Positions 1-8,348 of a DNA stretch of 29,458 nucleotides are shown piece after piece (the stretch's first letter is position 1; every line of letters begins with the position of its first letter). This DNA is from DATNPH01 sp036703315 (GTDB taxonomy: Bacteria > Cyanobacteriota > Cyanobacteriia > Cyanobacteriales > Coleofasciculaceae). The stretch is from contig DATNPH010000096.1 in assembly GCA_036703315.1 (NCBI GenBank), forward strand, positions 1-29,458. The letters run 5' to 3'. The notes under the pieces are model-generated. The model worked only from the letters and a program-made list of their open reading frames with translations, was not told where the DNA came from and searched no databases. The position numbers and the translations under genes are program-made.

Positions 1-1
1 G

Positions 2-88
2 ATTTTGGAGAAAACAGAATCCGGCTACCGCTTCCAAGTGCCTTTGGTTCAGAAGTATATCGAACAGGTGGTAAAAGACGAACAGTAA
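2..88 (+). CDS. C-terminal end of an unidentified protein (partial)
   Basis: An open frame enters from the left edge and gives 28 residues ending in IEQVVKDEQ before a TAA stop. The segment with GYRFQVPLVQKYI resembles the last strand and helix of the winged-helix tails found on many cyanobacterial AAA/STAND-type ATPases, but that is only a resemblance of a short fragment. Too little is present to name the protein. The frame is open from the first base and stops about 65 bases before the palindromic element that follows. Confidence 0.6.
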   Translation: MLEKTESGYRFQVPLVQKYIEQVVKDEQ

Positions 89-152
89 GCCATATTTGTT
101 ACAGAATATAAAGAAGAGATTTGACAACCGAGAGCTTGCACCTACCTACTCG

Positions 153-272
153 CCCGCCAGGGACTCAAGCCCCTGGCTCATAGATAAAAGTCCATTTCAA
201 TGGACTGAAAACCTTGTAGAGTCCTCTTAAGAGGACTTGAGCTATGAGCCAGAGAATTAATTCTCTGGCAGG
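153..272. repeat. MITE-like element made of four palindromes
   Basis: About 120 bases hold four successive perfect or near-perfect palindromes: 157-178, 189-206 (AGTCCATTTCAATGGACT), 220-237 (AGTCCTCTTAAGAGGACT) and 248-269. The outer two are related to each other and end in the shared GGCTCATAG / CTATGAGCC; the inner two are related to each other. The whole unit is therefore a symmetric inverted repeat, as in non-autonomous MITEs or REP/BIME-type elements. No transposase is nearby. It lies just upstream of the hydrolase gene and contains an in-frame ATG (244), so it could be misread as that gene's 5' end. Confidence 0.75.
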
Positions 273-333
273 TCGTTGGGTAAGTGCAAGATATGCGACA
301 AACCAACTACACGCCAACGCACGTTCAATTTCC

Positions 334-1239
334 ATGACACTTTCTTCTTCCACCAGCCCAACCGACGCGAACACCAAGACCCAAATCTGGACCTGGCGGG
401 GTTTTCCTATTGTCTATCAAACCCAAGGCGATCAAGGACCAGCAGTTGTGATGGTGCATGGCTTTGGAGCGTCTTCAGGACACTGGCGCAAGAACTTGCC
501 AGTACTGGGTGAAAACTGTCGGTGTTATGCCATAGACTTAATTGGCTTTGGGGCTTCAGCCAAGCCTACTCCGGGTATTGAGGTTGAATATACCTTTGAA
601 ACCTGGGGGCAGCAAGTTGCTGATTTTTGTCGGGAAGTCGTTGGTCAACCTGTATTTTTGGTCGGTAATTCCATTGGCTGTATTGTGGCAATGCAAGCAG
701 CTGTGGATCATCCAGATATTGCTTTAGGCGTTGCAATGCTCAACTGTTCCCTGCGGCTACTGCACGATCGCAAACGTGCCGGACTGCCCTGGTATCGTCG
801 TGTAGGAGCACCAGCCGTTCAATCGCTGCTAAGTATTAAATGGATGGGTCAGCTGTTTTTCGGTCAACTCGCCAAGCCGAAGGTAGTGCGTAAGATTCTT
901 TTGCAAGCCTACCGGAATCCTGAAGTGGTCACAGATGAACTCGTCGATATGCTCATGGCACCAGCGGCTGATATCGGGGCAGTTGATGTGTTTGTCGCTT
1001 TCACCCGCTATTCTCAAGGACCACTACCGGAAGACCTTCTACCGCTTCTGCCCTGCCCTGCCATATTTTTGTGGGGCACAGAAGACCCTTGGGAACCCGT
1101 TGAATTGGGGCGAGAGTTGGCTAACTATCCGCAAGTAGAGAAGTTCGTTCCTTTAGAAGGTTTAGGTCATTGTCCCCAAGATGAAGCACCAGAGATAGTC
1201 AACCCAATTTTGCAGGATTGGGTTTTGCAGCATCATTAG
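334..1239 (+). CDS. alpha/beta-fold hydrolase, possibly chlorophyll dephytylase/pheophytinase-like
   Basis: A 301-residue alpha/beta hydrolase. It shows the oxyanion-hole segment VHGFGASSGHW (residues 41-51), the nucleophile elbow GNSIG with Ser113, the acid in GTEDPW (Asp251) and the catalytic His in GLGHCPQDE (His279), so the full triad is visible. The pattern around HGFG and AIDLIGFGASAKP is typical of the cyanobacterial and plastid esterases that include pheophytinase and chlorophyll dephytylase; the substrate itself is inference. The frame stays open up to an ATG at 244, but residues from that start are translated from the palindromic repeat, so the ATG at 334 is preferred. It stands alone on the plus strand, followed by short tandem repeats. 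It could equally be another esterase or haloalkane-dehalogenase-like enzyme. Confidence 0.85.
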   Translation: MTLSSSTSPTDANTKTQIWTWRGFPIVYQTQGDQGPAVVMVHGFGASSGHWRKNLPVLGENCRCYAIDLIGFGASAKPTPGIEVEYTFETWGQQVADFCREVVGQPVFLVGNSIGCIVAMQAAVDHPDIALGVAMLNCSLRLLHDRKRAGLPWYRRVGAPAVQSLLSIKWMGQLFFGQLAKPKVVRKILLQAYRNPEVVTDELVDMLMAPAADIGAVDVFVAFTRYSQGPLPEDLLPLLPCPAIFLWGTEDPWEPVELGRELANYPQVEKFVPLEGLGHCPQDEAPEIVNPILQDWVLQHH

Positions 1240-1294
1240 TCATTAGTCATTAGTTAGTGGTTAGTGGTTAGTGGTTAGTGGTTAGTAGATCGTA
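1236..1294. repeat. short tandem repeats (STRR-like)
   Basis: Directly after the hydrolase stop are runs of seven-base units: CATTAGT two to three times, then GTTAGTG four to five times. Such heptamer tracts (STRR) are a hallmark of filamentous cyanobacterial intergenic DNA. Similar TTAGT tracts occur near 17305-17325 and 24345-24440. No function can be assigned. Confidence 0.7.
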
Positions 1295-1419
1295 ACTATT
1301 CTTAAATAGGAAAAGAAAACTATAAATCCTACTACTAACTACTATCCATTCGCCTACTAACTCAATCCCTGCCTTCTTAAGGCGAGGTTGTCAATCGTAC
1401 TGAAGCTGGGTATGCTCGG

Positions 1420-1641
1420 TCATTTGAACCGTATTGATGTTAACCCGATTTTGGGTGCTGACTTAGCGATATGAGTACGTCTAAGCCACAGCGCATGTGT
1501 TGTTAATCGATCAGGACATTCAATGACTAACTCTACACCTTGTAACCCTAACCGACACTGCTGCAACATCTTTCGGTGAGGTAACTTCTGATGTTTGAGA
1601 AAAAGAGCGATCGCCCTCTGGCTGAATGCTGTGTAGTCCAT
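1420..1641 (-). CDS. small hypothetical protein
   Basis: A 73-residue frame starting with ATG; it contains a HIP1 octamer read in frame as RAIAL. The composition (MLQQCRLGLQGVELVIECPD) looks protein-like, with a cysteine in a beta-strand-like LVIECPD segment, and resembles short conserved cyanobacterial proteins as far as I can recall, but I cannot name a family. The Shine-Dalgarno-like GGAG sits too close to the ATG to be convincing. It is isolated: the plus-strand hydrolase converges from one side and a long gene-free stretch lies on the other. It may be a real small gene or a remnant. Confidence 0.4.
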   Translation of the reverse strand: MDYTAFSQRAIALFLKHQKLPHRKMLQQCRLGLQGVELVIECPDRLTTHALWLRRTHIAKSAPKIGLTSIRFK

Positions 1642-2308
1642 GCTCCACTCTACTTATTAAATGGCTTCCAGACTTGCTTGTGTTAATTCGCTCCCTTGAC
1701 TAAAAAGGTAGAGAGTACAAAGTCGGTCAATCCAGTAAACGAGTAGAAATACTTAAATCTATGAAACTATAAAAAAAATTCCGTATGATAGTGAGCGAAC
1801 AATTTGAGTAGCTTTCTAAAGCCACCCAATTTTTTGTTAACTGTTTATCAACCCGTTATTATCCGCTTGGAAAACTAGAGCAAACTAATTTTTCCAATCT
1901 TCTGTTGCATTAGGATGGGTTACTTTTAATAAGTATACCAAGTTTTTAACAATTTTCTGTGGTTAAGGTTAGATTTCTTTTACTAAGGTATACAAAGTGT
2001 TAGGGATTTTTTCAAGCCTCAAAAACTTTTAATTTTGAATTGGAAACTGTAGGCTAAAGCGGGTTAAGGCAAATAATTATCAAATCTATTGCGAGAAGCT
2101 TAGGGATTCGACAGTGGGGAAAACACAGGAGGTGAGGAGAACAAGGCTGGGGTCTTTCTGTGTTAATCCCCAACCCAAACCACTTCTTTCAATACTGATT
2201 ATTAATTACTCCTGTTCCACCGCCAGACTATCTACCACTACCGTTTCCCTAGTCCCTACTCCTGTCCCTAACTCAATATTCTTCTAGCACAAGTAAAGGT
2301 GCGATCGC
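1642..2308. other. gene-free stretch
   Basis: An AT-rich region of about 670 bases between the small ORF and the end of the LCP gene. I see no convincing gene, RNA or terminator. A HIP1 octamer lies near 2302, just before the LCP stop codon. Confidence 0.5.
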
Positions 2309-3715
2309 TTAGAACTTGAAAAAGCGATTTTCAGAAGCCGCTTGTTTTTGTAGCCAGTCTTGACCCACTTGAATTGTGACATCTGACATTAGGCTACCAG
2401 TACTTTCAACACGCACTTCCCCAAATCCCAGACGGCTGCGGATAGCAGCAGCACTGCTACCATCTCCCTGTTGCGCTACGATGCGACTGACACGTAATGG
2501 TTCTCTCCAGGTATCATCTAAGGAAACATTTTGGTAACCAGCCTCCCTGAGTCTTGTGATCAGAGATTGAACGGCTGCTGACTTCCCGGTACTATCTTGA
2601 ATCGCTACACGCAGGTAGGCTGGATCAACATCACGAGTGTTGCCAGAACCTTGGTCGAAGTACTTAGCCATCATCTGCTGGATGCGACGGTTGTCCGGTA
2701 ACCAGTAGCTAATATCTTTACGTCCATCTCCGTTAAAATCACCCGGTACCATCAGCATTTGCATATTTGACCGATTGATCTGAACACCAAAACCCACTAG
2801 GGCGACTAGCTCTTCTACAGTCAAGTTCGTATCAATGTGGGACTGAATTACCGAGAGAATCTTTGGCAGTCGCGCCAGAGTAGCGGGATTAAGCGCCTGT
2901 TCCATTAGTGCTCTCATCACGAGTTGCTGCCGCTGCACCCGACCAATATCGCCATTCTTATCGTAGCGATACCGCAAAAGCTGTAGCGCTTTATTGCCAT
3001 TCAGGCGCTGTTTGCCTTGCTTGAGGTTAATGTAGAGGTGCTGAGAGTCATCTTGATACTTCATGTCCATAGGGACATATACCGTGACGCCACCTAAGGC
3101 ATCTACAAGGCTTTGTATCCCCTGAACATTCACCCGAACATAACGGTCAATGCCAACACCTTCAAGCAGCTCACTTACCGTTTTCGCTGCTAAAGCTGGT
3201 CCGCCCTTGGCATTTGCCGCGTTAATTTTGCTGAGACCATAGCCCTCGATATAGGTGCGAGTATCGCGCGGAATCGAGAGAAGTGTTAACTTTTTCGTGT
3301 CCGGGTCAAACCGTAGCAGGAGCATCGTATCACTGGGACCATCAAAAGAGTTAACCAGTTCGTATGCAGGCTTATTGGTCTGCCCTTTGGGAAGGTCAGA
3401 CGCAAGAACTTTGGTTCCTAAAACTAAGATAGTAACGGGTCGAGTCAGCTCTGGCAGTTGCATACTGCTAGTAGAGATACTCCCTCCCTTGGTAAACATG
3501 GCTTCCTCATCTGGACGGAGACGACTTTGCAATAGAGGCATACTAGAAAGCGATACAGCGACCAAGGCACCTGCCGTCGCTGAGACCATTGCCACACCTA
3601 TCAAGCCACTAATCCAGAACCAATGCCCTGGCTTTACCTTCGAGGAGTTTTTCCGCTTAGGGTAAGTTTTTTTGTACCCCGAAGCGGATTTTTCATCAGT
3701 TTTTCGAGCTTGCAC
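2309..3715 (-). CDS. LytR-CpsA-Psr (LCP) family glycopolymer ligase with LytR_C domain
   Basis: A 468-residue membrane-anchored LCP protein. A basic cytoplasmic N-terminus leads into one transmembrane helix (about residues 31-57). The LCP catalytic domain follows (about 93-275), with SDTMLLLRFDP, SIPRDT (Arg150/Asp151) and the Arg-rich LRYRYDKNGDIGRVQRQQ segment that binds the lipid pyrophosphate. A C-terminal LytR_C domain spans about 366-468. LCP enzymes move glycopolymers from a polyprenyl carrier to the wall outside the cytoplasmic membrane; the polymer used here is unknown. The start is GTG at 3715, supported by a GAGGA Shine-Dalgarno about eight bases upstream. A small inverted repeat (3807-3825) lies in the upstream region. 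Confidence 0.92.
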   Translation of the reverse strand: MQARKTDEKSASGYKKTYPKRKNSSKVKPGHWFWISGLIGVAMVSATAGALVAVSLSSMPLLQSRLRPDEEAMFTKGGSISTSSMQLPELTRPVTILVLGTKVLASDLPKGQTNKPAYELVNSFDGPSDTMLLLRFDPDTKKLTLLSIPRDTRTYIEGYGLSKINAANAKGGPALAAKTVSELLEGVGIDRYVRVNVQGIQSLVDALGGVTVYVPMDMKYQDDSQHLYINLKQGKQRLNGNKALQLLRYRYDKNGDIGRVQRQQLVMRALMEQALNPATLARLPKILSVIQSHIDTNLTVEELVALVGFGVQINRSNMQMLMVPGDFNGDGRKDISYWLPDNRRIQQMMAKYFDQGSGNTRDVDPAYLRVAIQDSTGKSAAVQSLITRLREAGYQNVSLDDTWREPLRVSRIVAQQGDGSSAAAIRSRLGFGEVRVESTGSLMSDVTIQVGQDWLQKQAASENRFFKF

Positions 3716-3806
3716 TTGGCTTCCTCACACACACATGCAATAGGGATGGGCATTTTTGACGATAATTCACCGATGCGCTAATGCTTAACCCTGACTTTTG
3801 ATATGA

Positions 3807-3825
3807 AGTATTTAACAAAAATACT
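3807..3825. promoter_or_regulatory. inverted repeat upstream of the LCP gene
   Basis: AGTATTT and AAATACT are perfect 7-base inverted arms around a 5-base spacer, about 90 bases upstream of the LCP GTG start. The short spacer would fit either a transcription-factor operator or a small hairpin in the 5' leader. Nothing identifies a regulator. Confidence 0.3.
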
Positions 3826-3911
3826 CATACCAGTTTTTTGGATAGTTTGCTGCAAAACAAGGCAATTACTGGCTGGAATTTTTGCAATCTATCGATAAAC
3901 ATAATGAAACA

Positions 3912-3930
3912 CCGCCTTACTCCTTGGCGG
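3912..3930 (-). terminator. weak candidate terminator after the small membrane protein gene
   Basis: CCGCC and GGCGG pair around a nine-base loop, and on the minus strand the hairpin is followed by TGTTTCATT. The stem is only five pairs and the U-run is poor. It lies 83 bases downstream of the membrane-protein stop, so it could end that transcript before the LCP gene. Confidence 0.3.
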
Positions 3931-4012
3931 CAAGACCGGAATTCTTAAATTTTTTTCTAGTGCAGCTTTTGCAGAAGTGTTTGACCAGTTCCCTACATAA
4001 GGGAGTGAGGCT

Positions 4013-4390
4013 TTAGGATAAGTGCTTACGCACGGTTCCTTCAGTGAAATGGCTAATCCACGGGAGACGGGGTTGTTTGCGCTGCCACAAGCGCACCATT
4101 AACCCAATGCTTACTAAAAAATAACCAGAGGTGAGCAGACTATTCATAAATAATAGGCGTACTGCCCAGAAGTCAGAGGTTTGCGCCCCGGATGATAATA
4201 GTAAGATGTAGCCGAGCAGCCAACCGAGCGCTAAGGTCACTGATAAGCGGCTCACAGCTTGCTGTTCCCGTGTCCCTTGGCGGCGGTACAACGTCCAAAG
4301 CGCTGGAAGAAAACCAAGAACCGGAACGAGGTATACAAATAGCTGCAAGCGCTGAAGATTTGGATTTTCTAGCGGGTCAAGCTCTTTCAT
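4013..4390 (-). CDS. small conserved-looking integral membrane protein
   Basis: A 125-residue protein, mostly hydrophobic. Segments around LQLFVYLVPVLGFLPALWTLY, LSVTLALGWLLGYILLLSS and a longer one from FWAVRLLFMNSLLTSGYFLVSIGLMVRL suggest three to four membrane helices, with basic ends (RRQGTREQQ, RQKQPRLPW). I recognise no functional motif. It lies between the kinase gene and the LCP gene on the same strand, 180 bases after the kinase, so co-transcription is possible but not shown. A HIP1 octamer sits just upstream of the ATG. Confidence 0.7.
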   Translation of the reverse strand: MKELDPLENPNLQRLQLFVYLVPVLGFLPALWTLYRRQGTREQQAVSRLSVTLALGWLLGYILLLSSGAQTSDFWAVRLLFMNSLLTSGYFLVSIGLMVRLWQRKQPRLPWISHFTEGTVRKHLS

Positions 4391-4451
4391 TGTTGTTCAT
4401 GCGATCGCGGCTGAGGGTCGAAGTGATTCAATGTCAGCTTTTGTTCCCTCT

Positions 4452-4535
4452 TATTAGTACAACGCTAACGCGATCGCACCTCTGTTCTCAACTTTTGGGC
4501 GCGAGAAGTCTCCTCCTAAGGCTGTAGTACTAATA
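4452..4535. repeat. short inverted-repeat element
   Basis: TATTAGTAC (4452-4460) is perfectly inverted as GTACTAATA (4527-4535), framing 84 bases that contain a HIP1 octamer. Immediately beyond it a second small hairpin (4537-4555, GACGAGC / GCCCGTC with one mismatch) lies just after the kinase stop. Together they look like a degenerate mobile palindrome in the gap between the kinase and membrane-protein genes. Confidence 0.4.
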
Positions 4536-4570
4536 GGACGAGCATCTTGCCCGTCTATAATTAGGCGACA

Positions 4571-6691
4571 CTAGCGTCTAGCAGTAGGAAGAACTCGTTG
4601 AGGACTAACCTCTTGGAGTTGGTTACCAGGATTAAGATTGCGAGATACCTTCGAGGACTTCGAGCGTTGGGGTGCCTTAGTGAGCTTGAGTTCTTCTTTT
4701 GGAAACCTAGCGTTTAACTCGGCTTGCCTCTGGACTTCTTCCTTAAAATTCTGCTTGATTGAATACTCAGCCATCTTGGCTTGAGCTTTCTCGTAGGTAG
4801 GTGTATCTTGGGGAACTTGTGATAAGTATTTTAAAGCGCTATTAAAGTCTCTTTTTGCGGCTTGATCATAGGCTTGTTCTAATAAGTAGTTGGCTTTAAC
4901 CTGCTGCTTTTGTTGATATTCAGTTAACTTAGGTTTAATTTTGGCACCCGTGGGTGTATCTGGAGAAATTTGTTTAAGGGAGACAATAGCAGCAGTAAAA
5001 TCTTTCTGTAATGCCTGTTTGTAGGCTTTTTGCAGCAATTGTTGAGCTTCTACCTCAAGTTGAGGTTTGGCTTGTTCCACAAATGGCTGGATTTTCTGTT
5101 GCCAAACAGCAATGTTGGGAGTTTTGTTAGCCTCGTTTAATACCTCTCGCCACTGCCCATCATTAAAGGCTTCTTCAACAGCTTTGAACTGGGTGGCAGC
5201 CTTGTTCCATTCGGAGTGCCACTGTTGCATTGCCTTCAATGACTCTTGATAGGCAGCACTGTTGGTCGGAATAGATTTGGCTAGGGCAACCGCTTCATCG
5301 ATATTCCCTGCCTTATATTTTTCCGTTGCCTTAGCTAAAAGGTCGCTTCCAGGATTAGACGGAGCTGCATATAGCAGAGTATAAAGCCCAAATGAAATCG
5401 CCAGAGCATTAGACGTTGCCATCCCAGCTCCCACTCCCGTCATCAGAGGCGGTAGCTTGGGACAGCAAGCGATCGCTATTTCACGCGCATACTCCCATTT
5501 CTCGCTTCTACGGCTACTGTCGTGCGCTTCTGGAGCTGATTGAGTTTGAGCTTCGCCCTGCTGTGCTAGCATGCCTGTCGGGCTGTATGCCGCTGCCTCC
5601 TGTGGAACGCCTTCTGCTACTAGCGAAGAAGAATTTGTATTTGCAAAAGGTTGGGAGGAGACATTGGGTTTCAATAGAGGAACGGTATGAAGATACTGCT
5701 CCAGTTCCTCGGTTTCTGCTAAAGGGATTGATGGTGGTAAAACTGAAGGAGAGTAAGAAACCCATTGTTCGGATAACTCTTCTTTTCTAACGTCTTGCTC
5801 CTCACTCATGATTATCAGCCTCTTGAGGACTTTTCGGGCATCACTAGCAGATTGATAGCGGTCTTTGAAGTTGTAGCGCACCATGTGGTTCAGCAGACAT
5901 GCCATCGGCTCACTCACCGAAACTTGCTGCTGCCAATTGGCTTCGCCAGTATGGAGGTCAGGTTTTAATTGCGATGGGTGTAATCCTGTTAACGCCTCAA
6001 TGGCAACCATCCCCAGTGCATAAAGGTCACTGTTGGGATAGATCTGACCGTTCAGTTGCTCTGGCGCTTGGTATCCCAAGGAGCGAATAGCTACAGGGGT
6101 TTTAAACGGCCTGCTCAGATGTGCCTTGACTTGAGTGGGTTGAAATTCTTGGGCAGCACCAAAGTCAATCAAAACAATGCGACCATCTGAGGTGCGTCTG
6201 ATCAGGTTATTTGGTTTCAGGTCGCCATGAATGATTCCTTGGCTATGAACAAATTCTAGGATGCCTAAAACGTCGTCCAGCAGTTCAAAACACTGAGCTT
6301 CACTCCATCGTTTTGCAGAGTGTTTGCTGGTCGGTAGTTCTGCACTTAGCAGTTCTCCGGCAATCAACTCTTGCACCAAGTAGAACCCTTGGTTGTCTTC
6401 AAATCTGTCTAATAGTTGCGGAATCTGGTCATGGTTGCCCAGTTTCTTGAGAGTTTCTGCTTCGCTGGTAAAGCGACGCTCACAATTTTGCCATCTTCTA
6501 GGATTGTCGCCTTTCGGCTCAAGGTGCTTGACCAGACAATGGCGCTTGCCCATGAGCCAGGTATCTTCGGCGATGTAGGTTTGTCCAAATGCACCAGCAC
6601 TTAGACCCTGCACAATTTTGTAATGCCCGTTCAGGAACTGTCCCAAGACAGGCCCATTTGCCTCTGTGTTCAACGAACTTCTTCCCGCCAA
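4571..6691 (-). CDS. transmembrane serine/threonine protein kinase with C-terminal repeat domain
   Basis: A protein of up to 706 residues with an N-terminal Hanks-type kinase domain. Visible are the glycine loop LSAGAFGQTY (30-39), the ATP-binding Lys55 in CLVKHLEP, the catalytic loop HGDLKPNN (155-162), DFGAAQ (176-181) and APEQ. The loop has Gly where most kinases have Arg, so it is a non-RD kinase. A linker rich in Ser, Gln and Pro leads to one hydrophobic helix (about 413-442). The rest is charged and helical, with two copies of a TPR-like unit of about 50 residues (551-596 and 602-647; DFTAAIVSLKQISPDTPT and DFNSALKYLSQVPQDTPT). A sensory role outside the membrane is inference. The start is uncertain: TTG at 6691 has AAGGAG only two bases upstream; TTG at 6673 is the alternative. 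It follows rimK by 62 bases. Confidence 0.92.
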   Translation of the reverse strand: MAGRSSLNTEANGPVLGQFLNGHYKIVQGLSAGAFGQTYIAEDTWLMGKRHCLVKHLEPKGDNPRRWQNCERRFTSEAETLKKLGNHDQIPQLLDRFEDNQGFYLVQELIAGELLSAELPTSKHSAKRWSEAQCFELLDDVLGILEFVHSQGIIHGDLKPNNLIRRTSDGRIVLIDFGAAQEFQPTQVKAHLSRPFKTPVAIRSLGYQAPEQLNGQIYPNSDLYALGMVAIEALTGLHPSQLKPDLHTGEANWQQQVSVSEPMACLLNHMVRYNFKDRYQSASDARKVLKRLIIMSEEQDVRKEELSEQWVSYSPSVLPPSIPLAETEELEQYLHTVPLLKPNVSSQPFANTNSSSLVAEGVPQEAAAYSPTGMLAQQGEAQTQSAPEAHDSSRRSEKWEYAREIAIACCPKLPPLMTGVGAGMATSNALAISFGLYTLLYAAPSNPGSDLLAKATEKYKAGNIDEAVALAKSIPTNSAAYQESLKAMQQWHSEWNKAATQFKAVEEAFNDGQWREVLNEANKTPNIAVWQQKIQPFVEQAKPQLEVEAQQLLQKAYKQALQKDFTAAIVSLKQISPDTPTGAKIKPKLTEYQQKQQVKANYLLEQAYDQAAKRDFNSALKYLSQVPQDTPTYEKAQAKMAEYSIKQNFKEEVQRQAELNARFPKEELKLTKAPQRSKSSKVSRNLNPGNQLQEVSPQRVLPTARR

Positions 6692-6753
6692 AACTCCTTA
6701 CATTTGCTTTTTTCAAGGGCGTAGCAAGGTTTCCGGAAGCCGCTGTGTTTTTC

Positions 6754-7659
6754 TCAATACTGGTTGCGATCGCGTGATTTCCCGTTCACGGCATTCTTTT
6801 CCAAATACTCAATAATTTTCCCCGCTACATCAATCTCACTCGCTTTCTCGATGCCTTCAAGACCCGGTGAAGAATTTACCTCCATTACCACCGCCCCATG
6901 ATTTGAGCGCAGCATATCCACGCCTGCTACTCTCAACCCCATCGCTTTGGCAGCGCGTACTGCCGTGCTACGCTCCTCTGGCGTCAACTTGATTGTCTCA
7001 GCTGTCCCGCCTCGGTGCAGGTTCGAGCGAAATTCACCGTCTGCACCCTGCCGCTTCATCGACGCCACCACCTTGTTGTCAATCACGAAACAGCGAATAT
7101 CCATCCCCTCCGCTTCTTTGATGAACTCCTGCACCAAAATATTCGCATCTAGACCACGAAAGGCTTCAATCACCGACTTGGCAGCTTGGCGAGTTTCCGC
7201 CAGCACCACACCAATTCCTTGAGTCCCTTCAAGCAGTTTGATCACAACGGGGGCCCCACCAACCGTGTCGATTAAACCATCAATATCTTGTGTTGAGTGG
7301 GCAAAGCCAGTAACTGGCAGACCAATTCCTTCACGGGAGAGGATTTGGAGGCAGCGAAGCTTATCACGGGAGCGGGAAATCGCTTGAGATTCGTTGGCAC
7401 TAAAGACACCCATCACTTCAAACTGCCGCACAACCGCCGTGCCATAGAATGTCTTGGACGCTGCGATGCGGGGAATAATCGCGTCAAAATTCTCCAAGGG
7501 TTGGCCTTGATAAATCACAGTCGGCTTATGAGAAGTGATGTTCATGTAGCAGCGCAGGTAATTAATCACCCGCATCTCATGCCCTCGCTCCTCCCCAGCT
7601 TCTTTGAGGCGTTGAGTGGAGTAAAGCGACGCATCTTGTGACAAAATAGCAATTTTCAT
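6754..7659 (-). CDS. rimK: RimK-type ATP-grasp ligase (ribosomal protein S6 glutamate ligase)
   Basis: A 301-residue ATP-grasp enzyme collinear with RimK. The N-terminal domain (MKIAILSQDASLYSTQRL, DAIIPRIAASKTFYGTAVVRQFE) is followed by the ATP-grasp core: VVIKLLEGTQGIGVVL, the hinge ILVQEFIKEAEGMDIRCFV, and the metal-binding end VDMLRSNHGAVVMEVNSSPGLEGIE. In Enterobacteria RimK adds glutamates to the C-terminus of S6; the cyanobacterial target is inference. It starts 15 bases after the stop of the upstream protease-like gene, so the two are very probably one operon, and the kinase gene lies 62 bases downstream. Confidence 0.93.
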   Translation of the reverse strand: MKIAILSQDASLYSTQRLKEAGEERGHEMRVINYLRCYMNITSHKPTVIYQGQPLENFDAIIPRIAASKTFYGTAVVRQFEVMGVFSANESQAISRSRDKLRCLQILSREGIGLPVTGFAHSTQDIDGLIDTVGGAPVVIKLLEGTQGIGVVLAETRQAAKSVIEAFRGLDANILVQEFIKEAEGMDIRCFVIDNKVVASMKRQGADGEFRSNLHRGGTAETIKLTPEERSTAVRAAKAMGLRVAGVDMLRSNHGAVVMEVNSSPGLEGIEKASEIDVAGKIIEYLEKNAVNGKSRDRNQY

Positions 7660-7674
7660 AATTTTTTTTCCGTG

Positions 7675-8196
7675 CTATTTGCGTTTGTTACTCTCAGTCC
7701 GACTTTGGAGGAATGACCTACCTGCATCCACCAAAAAGCGTTGGCGCAAAGCCTGACGCCCCAGTAGCATTCGGAAGCCCATCACATCCCGATTGGTCAA
7801 AGTCAGTTCAATCGAAAATACCTTGCCGCCTAGTTCCACATTGGTTTGGATGACAGGGCGCAAAGTTGCCTGCCCACCAGAATTGCGAACCTGTCGCTGA
7901 TCTAAGAGTTCGGCTTGGGCAATTACAATTCGAGCCGTATCCCGCTGGTATGGATGCACCTTGAAGCGAACCATCATTTTTGCATCCTGCTGGAACATTT
8001 CGATATCAAAAGCATGTAAAGCAGACGATCGCGCTCCTGTGTCAATTTTCGCCTTCACTTCTAGAATTCCCAGGTCAGGTAGGGCAACTTGCTCCCGCCA
8101 GCCAATGACTGGTAACTGCTGCTGGTATGTCGTAGCGGTTGTTGTACCTTTTTGCACCTTGATTGCCGTGTCTTGCTCACAGTTTGGCTCAATCAT
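7675..8196 (-). CDS. rimB: RimB-like retropepsin-type protease (COG4067/PF05618 family)
   Basis: A 173-residue protein of the family long annotated as ATP-dependent zinc protease, now considered retropepsin-like. The active-site motif DTGARSSALHA sits in the beta-rich core after VIGWREQVALPDLGILEVKAKI; the second half has the SIELTLTNRDVMGFRMLLGRQALRQRFLVDAGRSFL segment typical of this family. In Pseudomonas the RimB protease works with RimK and RimA to control glutamate tails on a ribosomal protein; the same pairing is suggested here by the 15-base gap to rimK. No RimA-like protein is visible. The ATG at 8196 has GGAGA close upstream. The symbol is given by family and context. Confidence 0.82.
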   Translation of the reverse strand: MIEPNCEQDTAIKVQKGTTTATTYQQQLPVIGWREQVALPDLGILEVKAKIDTGARSSALHAFDIEMFQQDAKMMVRFKVHPYQRDTARIVIAQAELLDQRQVRNSGGQATLRPVIQTNVELGGKVFSIELTLTNRDVMGFRMLLGRQALRQRFLVDAGRSFLQSRTESNKRK

Positions 8197-8348
8197 TCTC
8201 CGGTGACATCATAAAACATCACTTCACGATTTTAATTTTTGTTAAATTTGAGGTTTTTATACATTTAGATGGAATGGTTTTTTTGAGCAATTTGACAGCA
8301 TTGAGCTATTGACATAGCTATAAGAAAAATCAATACAGGCTAATCAGC

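Noticed and set aside
165..377. 70-residue frame on the minus strand
   Set aside because: It is the reverse reading of the palindromic element and the hydrolase 5' end; no protein-like conservation.
5416..5790. 124-residue plus-strand frame inside the kinase gene
   Set aside because: Antisense to a clear kinase linker region; no motif.
8292..8324. TTGACA motifs and TATAAG as a promoter of the pentapeptide gene
   Set aside because: No pair has the right spacing, and the gene is dead.
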